A stretch of DNA of 64,000 nucleotides from Gammaproteobacteria bacterium (GCA_028821195.1 JAPPHB010000077.1:19806-83805); one strand, 5' to 3'; positions 8,692-20,864 are shown, counted from the stretch's first letter. Notes: generated from the sequence alone by a model not told the origin. Made by a program: numbers and translations.

Positions 8692-11600
8692 ATGACATCC
8701 TCCTCCTCGTCCGCCGTCCGCCGGAGCCTGTGCGCCGGAGTCCTGCCGGCCGTCGCCGCACTGACGGCCCTGCTCCTGCCCGAACCTGCCGAAGCTCAGT
8801 ACTTCGGGCGAAACAAGGTGCAATACGACTCGTTCGATTTCCGGGTCATGAAGACCCCCCACTTCGACATCCACTACTACGACGAGGCTGCAGTCGCCAT
8901 CGAAGACGCCGCCCGCATGTCCGAACGCTGGTACGAGCGGCTGGCCCGCACCTTCCAGCACGAGTTCGAGCGGCCCAAGCCGGTCATCCTGTACGCCGAT
9001 CATCCCGACTTCCAGCAGACCAACACCCTCGCGGGCTTCATCAGCGAGGGCACCGGCGGCGTGACCGAGTCGCTGAAGAATCGCGTCATCATGCCGCTGG
9101 CGGGCACCTACTACGACACCGACCACGTGCTCGGCCACGAGCTGGTGCACGCCTTCCAGTACAACATCGCCCAGTCGCGGAGCGGAGGCGGGCTGCGCGG
9201 CATGGCCCAGTTGCCGCTGTGGGTGGTGGAGGGGATGGCCGAATACCTCTCGGTCGGCCGCGAAGATCCGCTTACGGGCATGTGGCTGCGCGATGCCCTT
9301 CTGCGCGACGACGTGCCGACGCTCGAACAGATGACCCGGGAACGGCGCTTCTTCCCGTACCGCTTCGGTCAGGCCTTCTGGACCTACGTCGGCGGCACCT
9401 ACGGTGACGAAGCCGTAACCGAGCTGTACCGCCGCTCGCTCCGGGTGGGGTGGGAGAACGCCATCGTGAGCGTGCTGGGCAAGACCCAGGACTCGGTGTC
9501 CGCGGACTGGCACCGGGCGATCGAGAGCGAGTACCGGCCGCTCATGGCCGGCCGCTCGGCGCCTGGCGAAGTGGGTGCCCTGCTGCTCGCTCCTTCCACG
9601 GGGGCGGGAAGCCAGAACGTGGCGCCCTCGGTCAGCCCCGACGGCCGTTACGTGGCCTTCATCTCCGAGAGGGACCTCTTCTCGGTCGACCTGTTCATGG
9701 CCGACGCACGCACCGGGAGAATCATCCGCAGACTGTCGAGCGCCGCCTCGGATGCGCACATGGACGCGCTCCGCTTTCTCGACTCCTCGGGTTCCTGGTC
9801 TCCGGACGGGCAGCTGTTCGCCTTCGTGGCGATCGCCGACGGAGACAACCAGCTCGTCATCGTGGATGTCGACAACTCGGACGTGGAGCAGCGCTTCGAG
9901 GTCGAGAAGGCCAACATCGGGGCCATCTCCAACCCCGCCTGGTCTCCGGACGGCGGTTCGATCGTGTTCGCGGGACAGTCGGGGGGCATCGCCGACCTGT
10001 TCATGCTCGACATCGAGACGGAACAGATCACCCGCCTCACCAACGACAAGCACGGGGACATGCAGCCGGCGTTCTCACCCGACGGCTCCATGCTCGCCTT
10101 CGTCTCCGACCGGGGACCCGAAACGGACTTCACCGACCTCGTCTACAGCCGGCCGCGCATAGCGCTTCTCGACATGGAGACCCGCGAGATCCGTACGCTC
10201 GACCTGTTCGACAACGTCAAGCACCTCAACCCGCAGTTCACTCCGGACGGCCAGGGCCTCTACTTCATCTCCGACCAGGACGGCTTCAGCGACATCTACC
10301 GCGTGAACCTTCCCACCGGAGAGATCTATCGGGTGACCAACATCGCGACCGCGGTCAGCGGCATCACGAGCGGTTCGCCGGCCATGAGCGTCGCCTCGCA
10401 GACCGGCACCCTGGTGTTCTCGGTCTTCGATGAATTCGAGTTCCACATCTACTCGCTCTCCTCCCAGGAAGCGGGCGCGGCCCAGGAGCTGGCGCGCGAG
10501 GGAACGGAAGTCCCCGAGGGCCGTCTGATTCCGCCCGCGGATCCGCTCGTGCGCAGCCGGGTCGCGAACTACCTGGCCGATCCGCTCACCGGGCTGCCTC
10601 CCACGGGGACGTACGTCTCCGAAGAGGCATCCACGTACGACCCCGGCCTGAAGCTCGACTACGTGGGTCAGCCCATGATCGGCATCGGAGCCGGCGACAT
10701 CTACGGCAACAACCTGCAGGGCGGAGCCGCGGCGTTCTTCAGCGACATGCTTGGAGACCGCACTCTGGGGGTCGCCGTCCAGGCCCAGGGCACCTTCAAG
10801 GATGTGGGCGGACAGTTCCTGTACCAGAACATGAAACGGCGCTGGAACTGGGGCGTCTCGGGAGGACGAATACCCTATCAGCTGGTGTGGGCGAGTTTCG
10901 AACGTTCGCCGAACGGCATGCCCGCCATGCGGGCCCTGCGGGAGCGGATCTACATCGACCAGGCGATCGGAATGCTGGCGTACCCCTTCTCCACCACGCA
11001 GCGGATCGAGACCCGATTCGGCATGACCCGCTACTCCTTCGACCTGGAAGAGGAGTACCTGTTCTACGACCCGCTCGGGCGTTTGATGGATCGGCGCGTC
11101 CGCGAGCTGGAGGATCCGCAGCCGCCCCTCAACATGTTCCACGCATCGATCGCGCTGGTGGGCGACAACTCCTATTCCGCCTTCACCTCTCCGGTGCGGG
11201 GGTCCAGGTACCGCTTCGAGTACGAGAACACGGTGGGTACCGCCGACTTCCATACCCTTACCGCCGACTACCGCCGGTACTTCAACCCGATGCGCGAGCT
11301 AACCGTCGCCTTCAGGGCGATGCACTACGGGCGCTACGGCATCACCCCCGACGAGACCCAGTCGGGGCTGCGCCAGATCTTCCTGGGATACGAGAGCCTC
11401 ATCCGCGGCTACGCGAGAGAGAGCTTCGACTTCACCGGCTGCGGGGGGGAGATCTGCCCGGAAGCCGAGCGCTACCGGCAGCTGTTCGGCCAGCGCATCC
11501 AGGTGTTCAACTTTGAATTCCGGGTTCCGATCACCGGCGTGAGCCAGTTCGGCCTGCTCAACCTGCCGTTCCTGCCCATCGAGCTGGTCACCTTCGCCGA

Positions 11601-11805
11601 CGTGGGGCTGGCGTGGGACGACTTCGGGACCGTGGATCTGCGCTTTGACAGACAGACGACGGATCGGGTTCCCGTCTTCAGCACCGGCGTCTCGGCGCGG
11701 GCCAACCTGCTCGGGTTCCTGATCCTGGAAAGCTACTACGCCTACCCGTTCCAGCGGCCCGACAAGGGCTGGCACTGGGGCTTCACCCTGGCGCCGGGCT
11801 GGTAG
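8692..11805 (+). CDS. Outer-membrane protein: zinc peptidase, TolB-like propeller and beta-barrel
   Basis: A 1037-residue exported protein with three parts. After a signal peptide (about residues 1-36, ending AEAQ) comes a peptidase-MA-like domain with the zinc motif HELVHAF (His149, Glu150, His153), and a downstream MAEYLS glutamate. Residues about 300-600 contain PD40/WD40-like blades with repeated SPDG and TPDG turns, as in TolB. The last 350 residues alternate hydrophobic and polar residues and end in a terminal aromatic residue (LAPGW), as outer-membrane barrels do. The design suggests a surface or periplasmic protease module tethered to the outer membrane. Similar chimeras are typical of Gemmatimonadota. 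The substrate is unknown. Confidence 0.85.
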   Translation: MTSSSSSAVRRSLCAGVLPAVAALTALLLPEPAEAQYFGRNKVQYDSFDFRVMKTPHFDIHYYDEAAVAIEDAARMSERWYERLARTFQHEFERPKPVILYADHPDFQQTNTLAGFISEGTGGVTESLKNRVIMPLAGTYYDTDHVLGHELVHAFQYNIAQSRSGGGLRGMAQLPLWVVEGMAEYLSVGREDPLTGMWLRDALLRDDVPTLEQMTRERRFFPYRFGQAFWTYVGGTYGDEAVTELYRRSLRVGWENAIVSVLGKTQDSVSADWHRAIESEYRPLMAGRSAPGEVGALLLAPSTGAGSQNVAPSVSPDGRYVAFISERDLFSVDLFMADARTGRIIRRLSSAASDAHMDALRFLDSSGSWSPDGQLFAFVAIADGDNQLVIVDVDNSDVEQRFEVEKANIGAISNPAWSPDGGSIVFAGQSGGIADLFMLDIETEQITRLTNDKHGDMQPAFSPDGSMLAFVSDRGPETDFTDLVYSRPRIALLDMETREIRTLDLFDNVKHLNPQFTPDGQGLYFISDQDGFSDIYRVNLPTGEIYRVTNIATAVSGITSGSPAMSVASQTGTLVFSVFDEFEFHIYSLSSQEAGAAQELAREGTEVPEGRLIPPADPLVRSRVANYLADPLTGLPPTGTYVSEEASTYDPGLKLDYVGQPMIGIGAGDIYGNNLQGGAAAFFSDMLGDRTLGVAVQAQGTFKDVGGQFLYQNMKRRWNWGVSGGRIPYQLVWASFERSPNGMPAMRALRERIYIDQAIGMLAYPFSTTQRIETRFGMTRYSFDLEEEYLFYDPLGRLMDRRVRELEDPQPPLNMFHASIALVGDNSYSAFTSPVRGSRYRFEYENTVGTADFHTLTADYRRYFNPMRELTVAFRAMHYGRYGITPDETQSGLRQIFLGYESLIRGYARESFDFTGCGGEICPEAERYRQLFGQRIQVFNFEFRVPITGVSQFGLLNLPFLPIELVTFADVGLAWDDFGTVDLRFDRQTTDRVPVFSTGVSARANLLGFLILESYYAYPFQRPDKGWHWGFTLAPGW

Positions 11806-11827
11806 ACGGCCCGACCCTCAGGCCGTC
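11805..11827. terminator. Bidirectional hairpin between convergent genes
   Basis: GACGGCC (11805-11811) pairs perfectly with GGCCGTC (11821-11827) around a 9-nt loop. The arms contain the last base of the plus-strand TAG and part of the minus-strand TGA stop at 11826-11828. No T-run follows, so termination efficiency is uncertain. Confidence 0.55.
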
Positions 11828-12782
11828 AGAAGATCGAGAGGCTGATGTACCTGCCGGGATTCTCGCGGATGTCGTCCAGCAGCAGCTGGAGACTCGACGC
11901 GCCCGCGGTAAGGTTGTCGTAGAGCGACTCGTCGTGGGACAGCCTCCCCAGGGTACCCTCCCCGCGCTCCATGCGTCCGAGGATGCCGCGCAGGTCGGCG
12001 AGCGCCGGATCGAGGATTTCGAGATTCCGGTTGACCGCCGCGAGCGCGGAATCCGCCCGCATCGCGGCGCTCTCGAGCGCGGGTGCCGTTGACGACGTCG
12101 TGCTGCTCACCGAGCGAGCGGCTTCGTTGATCGACTCGACCAGTTGGCTGATCTCGTTCCTCTGCTCGCGGACGATGACCGCAAAGTCCGTGAGCACGGA
12201 CTCCAGTTCCTGCGCGCTGGCCTGAAACGACGCCACCGTGGGCTCGTTCAGCAGGGCCGCCATGCGCTGGATCATGTCTTCGGCGTCGTCGCCGATTTCC
12301 GATACGATGCCGAAGACGTCCGAGCTCACTGTCCCCTGCAGGACGTCGCCGCCCTCCGCCATGACGGCGGAGTTTCCGGGCACGATCTCCACGGTGCGAC
12401 CTCCCATCAAACCGATGCCCACCAGCCGCACCTGGGAGTCGCCGGGAATCTCGTATTCCCCTTCGATTTCGAGCTCGATGCTCACCCCCGCGGGCACCAT
12501 GACGAAGCTCATCACCCGCCCGATGTTGACGCCGCGCATCTGCACGGGATCGGATCTTCGCAGTCCGCCCGCGTTCTCCACCACGGCCATGACCGAATAG
12601 CGCCCCCGGAACATGGACGGATCGGTCAGCATGAAGAGGGCGATCAGCGTAGCCAGCACTCCTGCGACGATGAAGATGCCGACGCGCGCCTCGCTCATGA
12701 GCGCCCGCGGCGGGACGGCGTGCCTGAGTTCCGCGTCCGAGGGCCCGGAGCTCGTCCGGTAGTCCGTTTCCGCTTCGTTCAT
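11826..12782 (-). CDS. mlaD: MlaD/MCE-domain lipid-transport protein
   Basis: A 318-residue protein with a short cytoplasmic N-terminus, one transmembrane helix (about residues 33-53) and an MCE domain (about 58-140), recognisable by YSVMAVVENAGGLRRSDPVQMRGVNIGRV. The remaining 180 residues are predicted helical, with regularly spaced polar residues, like the elongated C-terminal helices of MCE proteins that build a trans-periplasmic channel. MlaD binds phospholipid and couples the ABC core to periplasmic carriers. Its ATG overlaps the stop of the ATPase gene by 4 nt, giving the order mlaE-mlaF-mlaD. No MlaA, B or C gene is nearby, so the partner that accepts lipid is not defined here. Confidence 0.92.
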   Translation of the reverse strand: MNEAETDYRTSSGPSDAELRHAVPPRALMSEARVGIFIVAGVLATLIALFMLTDPSMFRGRYSVMAVVENAGGLRRSDPVQMRGVNIGRVMSFVMVPAGVSIELEIEGEYEIPGDSQVRLVGIGLMGGRTVEIVPGNSAVMAEGGDVLQGTVSSDVFGIVSEIGDDAEDMIQRMAALLNEPTVASFQASAQELESVLTDFAVIVREQRNEISQLVESINEAARSVSSTTSSTAPALESAAMRADSALAAVNRNLEILDPALADLRGILGRMERGEGTLGRLSHDESLYDNLTAGASSLQLLLDDIRENPGRYISLSIF

Positions 12783-13561
12783 GTCGTTGCCACCAGGTCT
12801 ACCGCGGCCTCGGCAGCGGTTCTGTCCACGAATGCTCTCACGATCGGATCGCCGCTTGCCCGGAAGGCCGTGGGGCTTCCGAGGAACCGGAGCCGCCTGC
12901 CCTCCAGCATCGCCACCCGGTTACACATCTCCAGCCCTCCCTCGATGTCGTGGGTCACGATGACCGAAGTCACGTCCAGTTCGCGGGAGAGACGCCGGAT
13001 CTGGCGCTGCACTCCCGCGGTGTTGACCGGGTCCAGCCCGGTGGTCGGTTCATCCCAGAGGAGGATGTCCGGCCCTCCCACGATGGCGCGCGCGATCCCC
13101 ACCCGCTTCTTCATCCCGCCGGAAAGCTCGGCGGGAAGTTTGGTCATCACTTCACGCGGGTCCAGGAGAACCCGTTCCAGCGCCTCCCACACCAGGCGCG
13201 CGATGCGCACACCGTCCATGGCCCGAAGGCGCCTGAGAGGCAGTCCCGTCTCCACGTTCTCAAAGACGTTCAGCGAATCGAAGAGCGCCGCATGCTGAAA
13301 CACGTACCCGACCTTGTCGCGGATCTTCCGCACGTCCCTGCGATCCCCGAAGAAGACCGACCTGCCGTCCACCTCCACGTCGCCCCGGTCGGGCGCGATC
13401 AGCCCGATGGTGGTCTTGAGCAGGACGCTCTTTCCGGCACCGGAGGCGCCGAAGAGGCCGAACATCTCTCCCGGGAAGATGTCCAGGTCGATGCCCTCCA
13501 GGACGGGCAGGTCGAACGCCTTGTGCACTCCGCGATACCGGATGACGGGGCGAGTCTGCAT
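12779..13561 (-). CDS. mlaF: MlaF-type ABC transporter ATP-binding protein
   Basis: A 260-residue ATPase. Walker A is GASGAGKS, the signature is LSGGMKKRVGIARAI, and Walker B is DILLWDEPTTGLDP; the H-loop histidine lies in VIVTHD. The KKR after LSGG and the short length are typical of the MlaF/Ttg2A branch that energises phospholipid transport between membranes. It follows the permease gene after 6 nt and overlaps mlaD by 4 nt, so the three genes form one operon. Confidence 0.95.
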   Translation of the reverse strand: MQTRPVIRYRGVHKAFDLPVLEGIDLDIFPGEMFGLFGASGAGKSVLLKTTIGLIAPDRGDVEVDGRSVFFGDRRDVRKIRDKVGYVFQHAALFDSLNVFENVETGLPLRRLRAMDGVRIARLVWEALERVLLDPREVMTKLPAELSGGMKKRVGIARAIVGGPDILLWDEPTTGLDPVNTAGVQRQIRRLSRELDVTSVIVTHDIEGGLEMCNRVAMLEGRRLRFLGSPTAFRASGDPIVRAFVDRTAAEAAVDLVATT

Positions 13562-13567
13562 CGCGCC

Positions 13568-14371
13568 CTAGTCGAGCAGGAGGGGTGGGAAGAGGGCGTC
13601 CATGATCAGAACCGCCAGCGTCATGAACATGACCGCCTGCGTCGTCGTCTTGCCGACTCCTTCGGCTCCTCCCTCCGTCCGCAATCCCATGTGGATGGCG
13701 ACGACGGGGATGGTGAAGCCGAAGACGAGCGCCTTCGTGAGGGAGTAGAAGAGATCCCAGGACTGCCAGTAGAGACGCGCCCCGTACAGGAAGCTGTTGG
13801 GCCCGAGCCCCACGGTGAGCTGGGCCGAGACCATGCCGGCCAGGATGCCCACCAGATTCGCGACCGCAACCAGGATGGGGACCACGACGATGCCCGCGAC
13901 CACCCTGGGAGCAGCCAGAATCGACACCGGATCCCGCCCTACGCTGTAGAAGGCGTCGATCTGCTCGGAGACCTTCATGGTCCCGAGTTCCGCGGTGATT
14001 CGGGCGCCCACCCGCCCTACCAGCACGATCGCCGTCAGGACCGGTCCCATCTCCAGAACCACCGACTCGGTGACGATGCTGCCCAGTACGTACAGGGGAA
14101 TGGCCCCGGTGAACTGGTAGCCGCCCTGCTGGCTCGTGACGATGCCGGCGAGAACGGCCGTCAGGATCACGATGGGGAGGCTCTGCACGCCCATCACGTA
14201 CATCTGCCGCAGGATCGACCGCAGCGAGACCCGGAGGCCGACGAGCGCAGCGACGATGTCGCGCAACAGGATCGCGATCTCGCCGGAGTGCTGCAGCACG
14301 GTGCGGCCGGCGCGCGCCACCTGCGCCAGTCCGCGTTCGGCCCGGGAAGGGGTCTCGGAGGATCCGGGCAT
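13568..14371 (-). CDS. mlaE: MlaE-family ABC transporter permease
   Basis: A multi-pass MlaE/DUF140 permease that forms the membrane core of the MCE transporter. Diagnostic segments are SLPIVILTAVLAGIV, the SQQGGYQF loop, GPVLTAIVLVGRVGARITAELGTMKVSEQIDA and a C-terminal VMFMTLAVLIMDALFPP. With ATG at 14371 the protein has 267 residues, the usual family length; the frame stays open to an ATG at 14449, which would add a 26-residue tail unlike other family members. It lies 154 nt downstream of the acyltransferase gene stop and may be in the same transcription unit. Confidence 0.9.
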   Translation of the reverse strand: MPGSSETPSRAERGLAQVARAGRTVLQHSGEIAILLRDIVAALVGLRVSLRSILRQMYVMGVQSLPIVILTAVLAGIVTSQQGGYQFTGAIPLYVLGSIVTESVVLEMGPVLTAIVLVGRVGARITAELGTMKVSEQIDAFYSVGRDPVSILAAPRVVAGIVVVPILVAVANLVGILAGMVSAQLTVGLGPNSFLYGARLYWQSWDLFYSLTKALVFGFTIPVVAIHMGLRTEGGAEGVGKTTTQAVMFMTLAVLIMDALFPPLLLD

Positions 14372-14524
14372 GGTTTTCGGGAGGGCTCTCCAGCCTGTGG
14401 GAGGATACACGCCCGCGGGCACGCGAAGCATGTACCGCGTGCGCAGCATCCAAGTGCGTGGAAAGCATCTACGATTGCGCAGCCGATGGCAAGGGATCGG
14501 GGGCGCGCACGAGCGCTTGCGGGC

Positions 14525-15238
14525 CTACGCGCCGAGCGCCGCGACTTCGTCGGCGCGGCGGGTCACCTCGTTGAGCAGGGACTCGAGCCGATGCCGATCG
14601 TCACGATCGGAGTCGTGGTCCGGGCCATCCCCGGTTTGGTGGTCGACTTCGAAGCGGCGCACGCATACGCGGACCCGGGCAAATGGTTTGGGGATGGTCA
14701 TCCGGTCCCAGGAGCCAAGGCGCCAGTGGCGGTCGGAGGCGAGGCCCATGGCCAGGATGGGCGCGCCGGACAGGCGTGCGAGTACGAGTATCCCCCGTTT
14801 CAGGCGTCGTGCGGGGCCTCGTGGGCCGTCCGGAACCAGGATGGGACTGGAACCGTGGCGCCGGACGACCGAGCGAAGCGCCCACATCGCCTCGCGCCCG
14901 CCCGCGCTCGACGAACCGCGAACAATGCGCGCGCCCCATCGCCGCATGATGCGCGCCACCAGCTCGCCGTCTCCCGACCGGCTGGTGAGGGCGGTGACGT
15001 CCACGCCCTTTCCCCGGGCCAGACGGGCGCCCGTGAAATACGCTCCGGGGATGACGCGGTCGTGCCAGAAGGCGAGGATGGCGGGCGGCCCCCCCGCGGA
15101 GAGCGCGTCCAGGTGCTCGCGGCCCTCCGCGATCTCGATGCGCCAGGTGCGGCCGAGGGCCTCCACGAGCCAGCCCAGCAGAGTGGTGGCGAGGGCCGTG
15201 CGCCCGCGCTTGAGCCGCGTTGCGATGTCAGCACGCAT
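14525..15238 (-). CDS. DUF374 lysophospholipid/lauroyl acyltransferase-like protein
   Basis: A 237-residue acyltransferase of the DUF374 group. The motif AFWHDRVIPG corresponds to the HX4D-type catalytic region, and PDGPRGPARR is the second conserved block; TSRSGDGELVARIMRRWGARIVRGSS lies between. Such proteins acylate lipid A precursors, lysophospholipids or sugars, and the exact acceptor is not predictable. ATG at 15238 is chosen because the longer reading frame would run into the tRNA gene upstream. A neighbouring mlaEFD set on the same strand suggests a shared role in outer-membrane lipid supply. The C-terminal 35 residues are charged and not conserved in the family. Confidence 0.85.
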   Translation of the reverse strand: MRADIATRLKRGRTALATTLLGWLVEALGRTWRIEIAEGREHLDALSAGGPPAILAFWHDRVIPGAYFTGARLARGKGVDVTALTSRSGDGELVARIMRRWGARIVRGSSSAGGREAMWALRSVVRRHGSSPILVPDGPRGPARRLKRGILVLARLSGAPILAMGLASDRHWRLGSWDRMTIPKPFARVRVCVRRFEVDHQTGDGPDHDSDRDDRHRLESLLNEVTRRADEVAALGA

Positions 15239-15266
15239 GCGGCGCTTCCCCCCGTCCGTGCGTGAG

Positions 15267-15350
15267 TGCCGGGAGTGGGACTCGAACCCACACGCCCCAA
15301 CGGGCAAAGGTTTTTGAGACCTTCGCGTCTACCTGTTCCGCCATCCCGGC
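15267..15350 (-). tRNA. tRNA-Leu (anticodon CAA)
   Basis: An 84-nt cloverleaf read on the minus strand. The acceptor stem is GCCGGGA with TCCCGGC plus discriminator A at 15267. The anticodon stem AAGGT/ACCTT encloses the loop CTCAAAA, giving anticodon CAA, which reads TTG leucine codons. A long variable arm (GCCCGTTGGGGC region) marks it as class II, and the T-loop GGTTCGAGTCC is standard. The 3' CCA is not encoded. It lies 28 nt upstream of the acyltransferase start on the same strand. Confidence 0.95.
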
Positions 15351-15456
15351 AGGATGGAGCGGTATAACCTACCCGGTAGTACGTCGCCCGCAAATGGGTT
15401 TGGCATGGGGTCGACCGGACTCGTCCTGGACGGCACGGCGGGGCCCGGGAGGGGCG

Positions 15457-16134
15457 TCAGAGCGTAACCCGGTCGCCGGCCGGCGTCTCGAGCACGGCAA
15501 CCAGCCCCGGCCGCCCCGCAGCCACCGCGAGCTCGACACCGAGCCGATCCAACTCGCCGCGCACCAAATCCGGATCGGGATGGCGCCCAATCAGCCGGAC
15601 GAGGCGTACTCCCCGGTCGGGGAGGTCGAAGCAGGGATGCGGGGTGTCGCCCCAGTCGATGAAGAAGGGGATGATGCCCTGCCGGGGAAGCGGCCTTCCG
15701 GGCATCGTGAGCGTCCAGGCGATGCGTTCGCCGCCGGGCCTGGTGCGGGACATGGACCGCACGGGACCCAGGAGGTGGCCGCACGGGCCGGCGGCCAGGC
15801 CATCAAGATCGGCGGAGCGGACCGCCCAGGTGACCAGCGCCGGCAGCGGGGCGCGGCCGCCGGCGAACCAGAGGCCGCCGGGCGGCGCCGGTTGCTCCGG
15901 ATTCGGACCAACGACCTCCAGGTAGACGCGTTCACCGATGCGCAACAGAGAGTTGCGGGTTCCGAGTCCCGGATGGCTGCCGCCGGGCGTCTGGCGTGCG
16001 CCGAGACGCGCCTTGAGGTCACTCACTCCGGCGACCAGGTCGGGAACCGCGTAGACGAGGTGGTCGGTCCCAGGGGGCGCAGGCCGATGACCACGACGAA
16101 CCGCCGCTGCGCGGGCAAGCTCGGAATCAGTCAT
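15457..16134 (-). CDS. VOC-superfamily (glyoxalase-like) protein
   Basis: A 225-residue protein with a glyoxalase-3-like VOC layout. It opens with GTDHLVYAVPDLVAGVSDL, the usual first beta-alpha unit with a potential metal-binding His, and continues with a conserved TRNSLLRIGERVYLEVVGP segment where the glutamate would be a second ligand. Residues 150-225 (IPFFIDWGDTPHP and following) form the second half. VOC proteins include dioxygenases, isomerases and resistance proteins; nothing here fixes the reaction. The gene is divergent from acnA with a 156-nt shared upstream region. Confidence 0.8.
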   Translation of the reverse strand: MTDSELARAAAVRRGHRPAPPGTDHLVYAVPDLVAGVSDLKARLGARQTPGGSHPGLGTRNSLLRIGERVYLEVVGPNPEQPAPPGGLWFAGGRAPLPALVTWAVRSADLDGLAAGPCGHLLGPVRSMSRTRPGGERIAWTLTMPGRPLPRQGIIPFFIDWGDTPHPCFDLPDRGVRLVRLIGRHPDPDLVRGELDRLGVELAVAAGRPGLVAVLETPAGDRVTL

Positions 16135-16290
16135 TGGTCGTGGCGCTCGAGGACGAGTTGGCGCATGGGGTCCACAGGCGAAGGAAGATCCTTCAATGTA
16201 GCGCGGAACTGCGGGATGTTATCTTGGAGCAGACGAATCGCGTCGCCTTGCGCGACGGTGCGCCGGCTTCCAGGACCCAGGGACAGATAC

Positions 16291-19047
<2,757 letters not shown>

Positions 19048-19070
19048 CTAGTCTTAGCTAAGCGGACTAG
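19048..19070. terminator. CTAG-type hairpin between acnA and a convergent gene
   Basis: Arms CTAGTC (19048-19053) and GACTAG (19065-19070) enclose an 11-nt loop that begins with the self-complementary TTAGCTAA. It starts one base after the acnA TAG and contains the TAG stop of the minus-strand gene. A similar structure occurs at 56563-56586 and 61160-61191. Confidence 0.55.
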
Positions 19071-19789
19071 CCCGTCTCGCGTCGGTCCGGCGGACGCTCC
19101 GAGGACGGAGCGTCCAGAATCTCCTTGAGCACAAAAGCCCGCCGCAGCGAATCGCGGTCGCCGCTCCCGAATAGTTCCCTGTAGATGCGGGTGCGCGGAC
19201 GTCCGCCGCGTCCGGTGCCCGGCGCGGCGGCCGCCGGCTCGAGGCGACGCCGTTCCCCGGCGGCCGAGTCCCGCAGCGGTACCGCCTCACGGGGCGCACG
19301 AGCAGGGCGATCTCTGGTCTGGTCCCGTCCCGCCAGTCGGTCAACCCGCGCCCGCCTTTCGGCCTCGGACCTCCGGCGCTCCTGGTCCGAGGTCTGCCGC
19401 TCGCGCGCGATCGTCCTGCGTTCGTCGCGGTCCAGCGAGGGCCGCCGCCGCTCCTCCGACCTCGCCGGCGGCGCCTCCGCAGGTTCTTCCGGGCTGTCTT
19501 CCTCATCCTGTATTACACCCGTAATACCGGGTCCCATCAGCTTCTCGAGGTACCCCGGGCCCATGAGCTTCTCCAGGCCAACAAGCTCGCCCAGGGCTTC
19601 GGCCGGCTCCTTCTTCCGTGTCTCGCCCTCCCCCGCCTGAGCCGACGACGGCTCCGCACGCCACTCCTCGTCGCCCTCGTCTTCCGCGGGAAGCACCTGC
19701 TTCTGCTGCTGGCTGCGGCGCGCCCGCGCAACGCTGTCAATGATGGACAGCGCCATGAAGATCAGGAAGAGAAGAAGGCCGGTGCTCAT
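19067..19789 (-). CDS. Single-pass membrane protein with LEKLMGPG repeat, next to floA
   Basis: A 240-residue protein of unknown function. Residues 1-17 (MSTGLLLFLIFMALSII) form one membrane helix. The rest is highly charged: an acidic region, a tandem repeat LEKLMGPG/LEKLMGPG (about residues 72-89), a long Arg/Glu-rich segment likely to be disordered or coiled coil, and a short conserved-looking C-terminal block (FGSGDRDSLRRAFVLKEILDAP). It starts 15 nt downstream of the floA stop on the same strand, so it probably belongs to the nfeD-floA unit and may be a microdomain cargo or scaffold protein; this is inference from position. The stop codon lies in the CTAG hairpin. Confidence 0.7.
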   Translation of the reverse strand: MSTGLLLFLIFMALSIIDSVARARRSQQQKQVLPAEDEGDEEWRAEPSSAQAGEGETRKKEPAEALGELVGLEKLMGPGYLEKLMGPGITGVIQDEEDSPEEPAEAPPARSEERRRPSLDRDERRTIARERQTSDQERRRSEAERRARVDRLAGRDQTRDRPARAPREAVPLRDSAAGERRRLEPAAAAPGTGRGGRPRTRIYRELFGSGDRDSLRRAFVLKEILDAPSSERPPDRRETG

Positions 19790-19804
19790 CCGCCGCCCGC
19801 CGCG

Positions 19805-20791
19805 CTAGGCCAGGGGCTCGCCTGAAGCGGACTCGTCATCGCCTGCGATGGAGTTCCGCATCGCGGTGTCCGCCTGCACGTTACGGTACCGGATGTAATC
19901 CATCACGCCAAGGTTGCCGTCCCGGAAGGCGTCCGCCATGGCCAGCGGCACCTGGGCCTCGGCCTCCACCAGGTTGGCGCGCATCTCCTGCACCTTGGCG
20001 ACGTTCTCCTGCTCGGAAGCAACCGCCATGGCGCGCCGCTCCTCCGCCCGCGCCTGGGCGACGCGCTTGTCGGCCTCGGCCTGGTCGGTCTGCAGCTCGG
20101 CGCCGATGTTCTTGCCCACGTCGACGTCCGCGATGTCGATGGAGAGGATTTCGAAGGCCGTCCCCGAGTCGAGCCCCTTGGCCAGCACCGCCTTGGAGAT
20201 GCTGTCCGGGTTCTCGAGCACCGCCTGGTGCGTGTCGGACGAGCCGATGCTGGAGACGATGCCTTCCCCGACGCGCGCGACGATCGTCTCTTCGCCCGCA
20301 CCCCCGACCAGGCGGTTGATGTTGGCGCGCACGGTCACGCGCGCGACCGCGATGAGCTGGATGCCGTCGCGCGCCATCGCCGCCACCCGGGGCGTGGTGA
20401 TGACCTTGGGGTTCACCGAAACCTGGACCGCCTCGAAGACGTCTCGGCCCGCCAGGTCGATCGCCGCGGCCTGGTTGAAGGAGAGCTCGATGTTGGCCTT
20501 GTCGGCGCTGATGAGCGCCGTCACCACGCGGTCCACCCGTCCGCCGGCGAGGTAGTGGGCCTCGAGGTCCGCGATGCGGATGAACAGCCCGGCCTTGGTA
20601 GCCCAGATGAGGGGCCGCACCACGGCGGGCGGGGGCACTTTGCGCAGGCGCATGCCGATGAGATAGGTGATGCCCAGCCGCACGCCGGCCGAGATGGCTT
20701 CGATCCACAGGCGCACGGGTACCGCCCACAGCACCATGAGGATGAGGACGACGATGAGTACGGGGAAAAACAGAGTGGCGATGGCTTCCAT
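19805..20791 (-). CDS. floA: Flotillin-like protein FloA
   Basis: A 328-residue SPFH protein of the FloA (YqfA) family that scaffolds membrane microdomains. It has an N-terminal hydrophobic hairpin (about residues 5-28), then [19 protein letters not shown], the SPFH region with [33 protein letters not shown], and a C-terminal coiled coil with many Ala/Glu residues ([22 protein letters not shown]). Length and motifs fit the family throughout. It follows nfeD by 73 nt; the NfeD-flotillin pairing is a classic conserved arrangement. Confidence 0.96.
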   Translation of the reverse strand: MEAIATLFFPVLIVVLILMVLWAVPVRLWIEAISAGVRLGITYLIGMRLRKVPPPAVVRPLIWATKAGLFIRIADLEAHYLAGGRVDRVVTALISADKANIELSFNQAAAIDLAGRDVFEAVQVSVNPKVITTPRVAAMARDGIQLIAVARVTVRANINRLVGGAGEETIVARVGEGIVSSIGSSDTHQAVLENPDSISKAVLAKGLDSGTAFEILSIDIADVDVGKNIGAELQTDQAEADKRVAQARAEERRAMAVASEQENVAKVQEMRANLVEAEAQVPLAMADAFRDGNLGVMDYIRYRNVQADTAMRNSIAGDDESASGEPLA

Positions 20792-20864
20792 TGGATGTCA
20801 TCCGTGTGGGGACAAGGGAGACTGAGGGAGACTGGAGTTTTCAGGATTCGCGCTGCCCGGCGGA

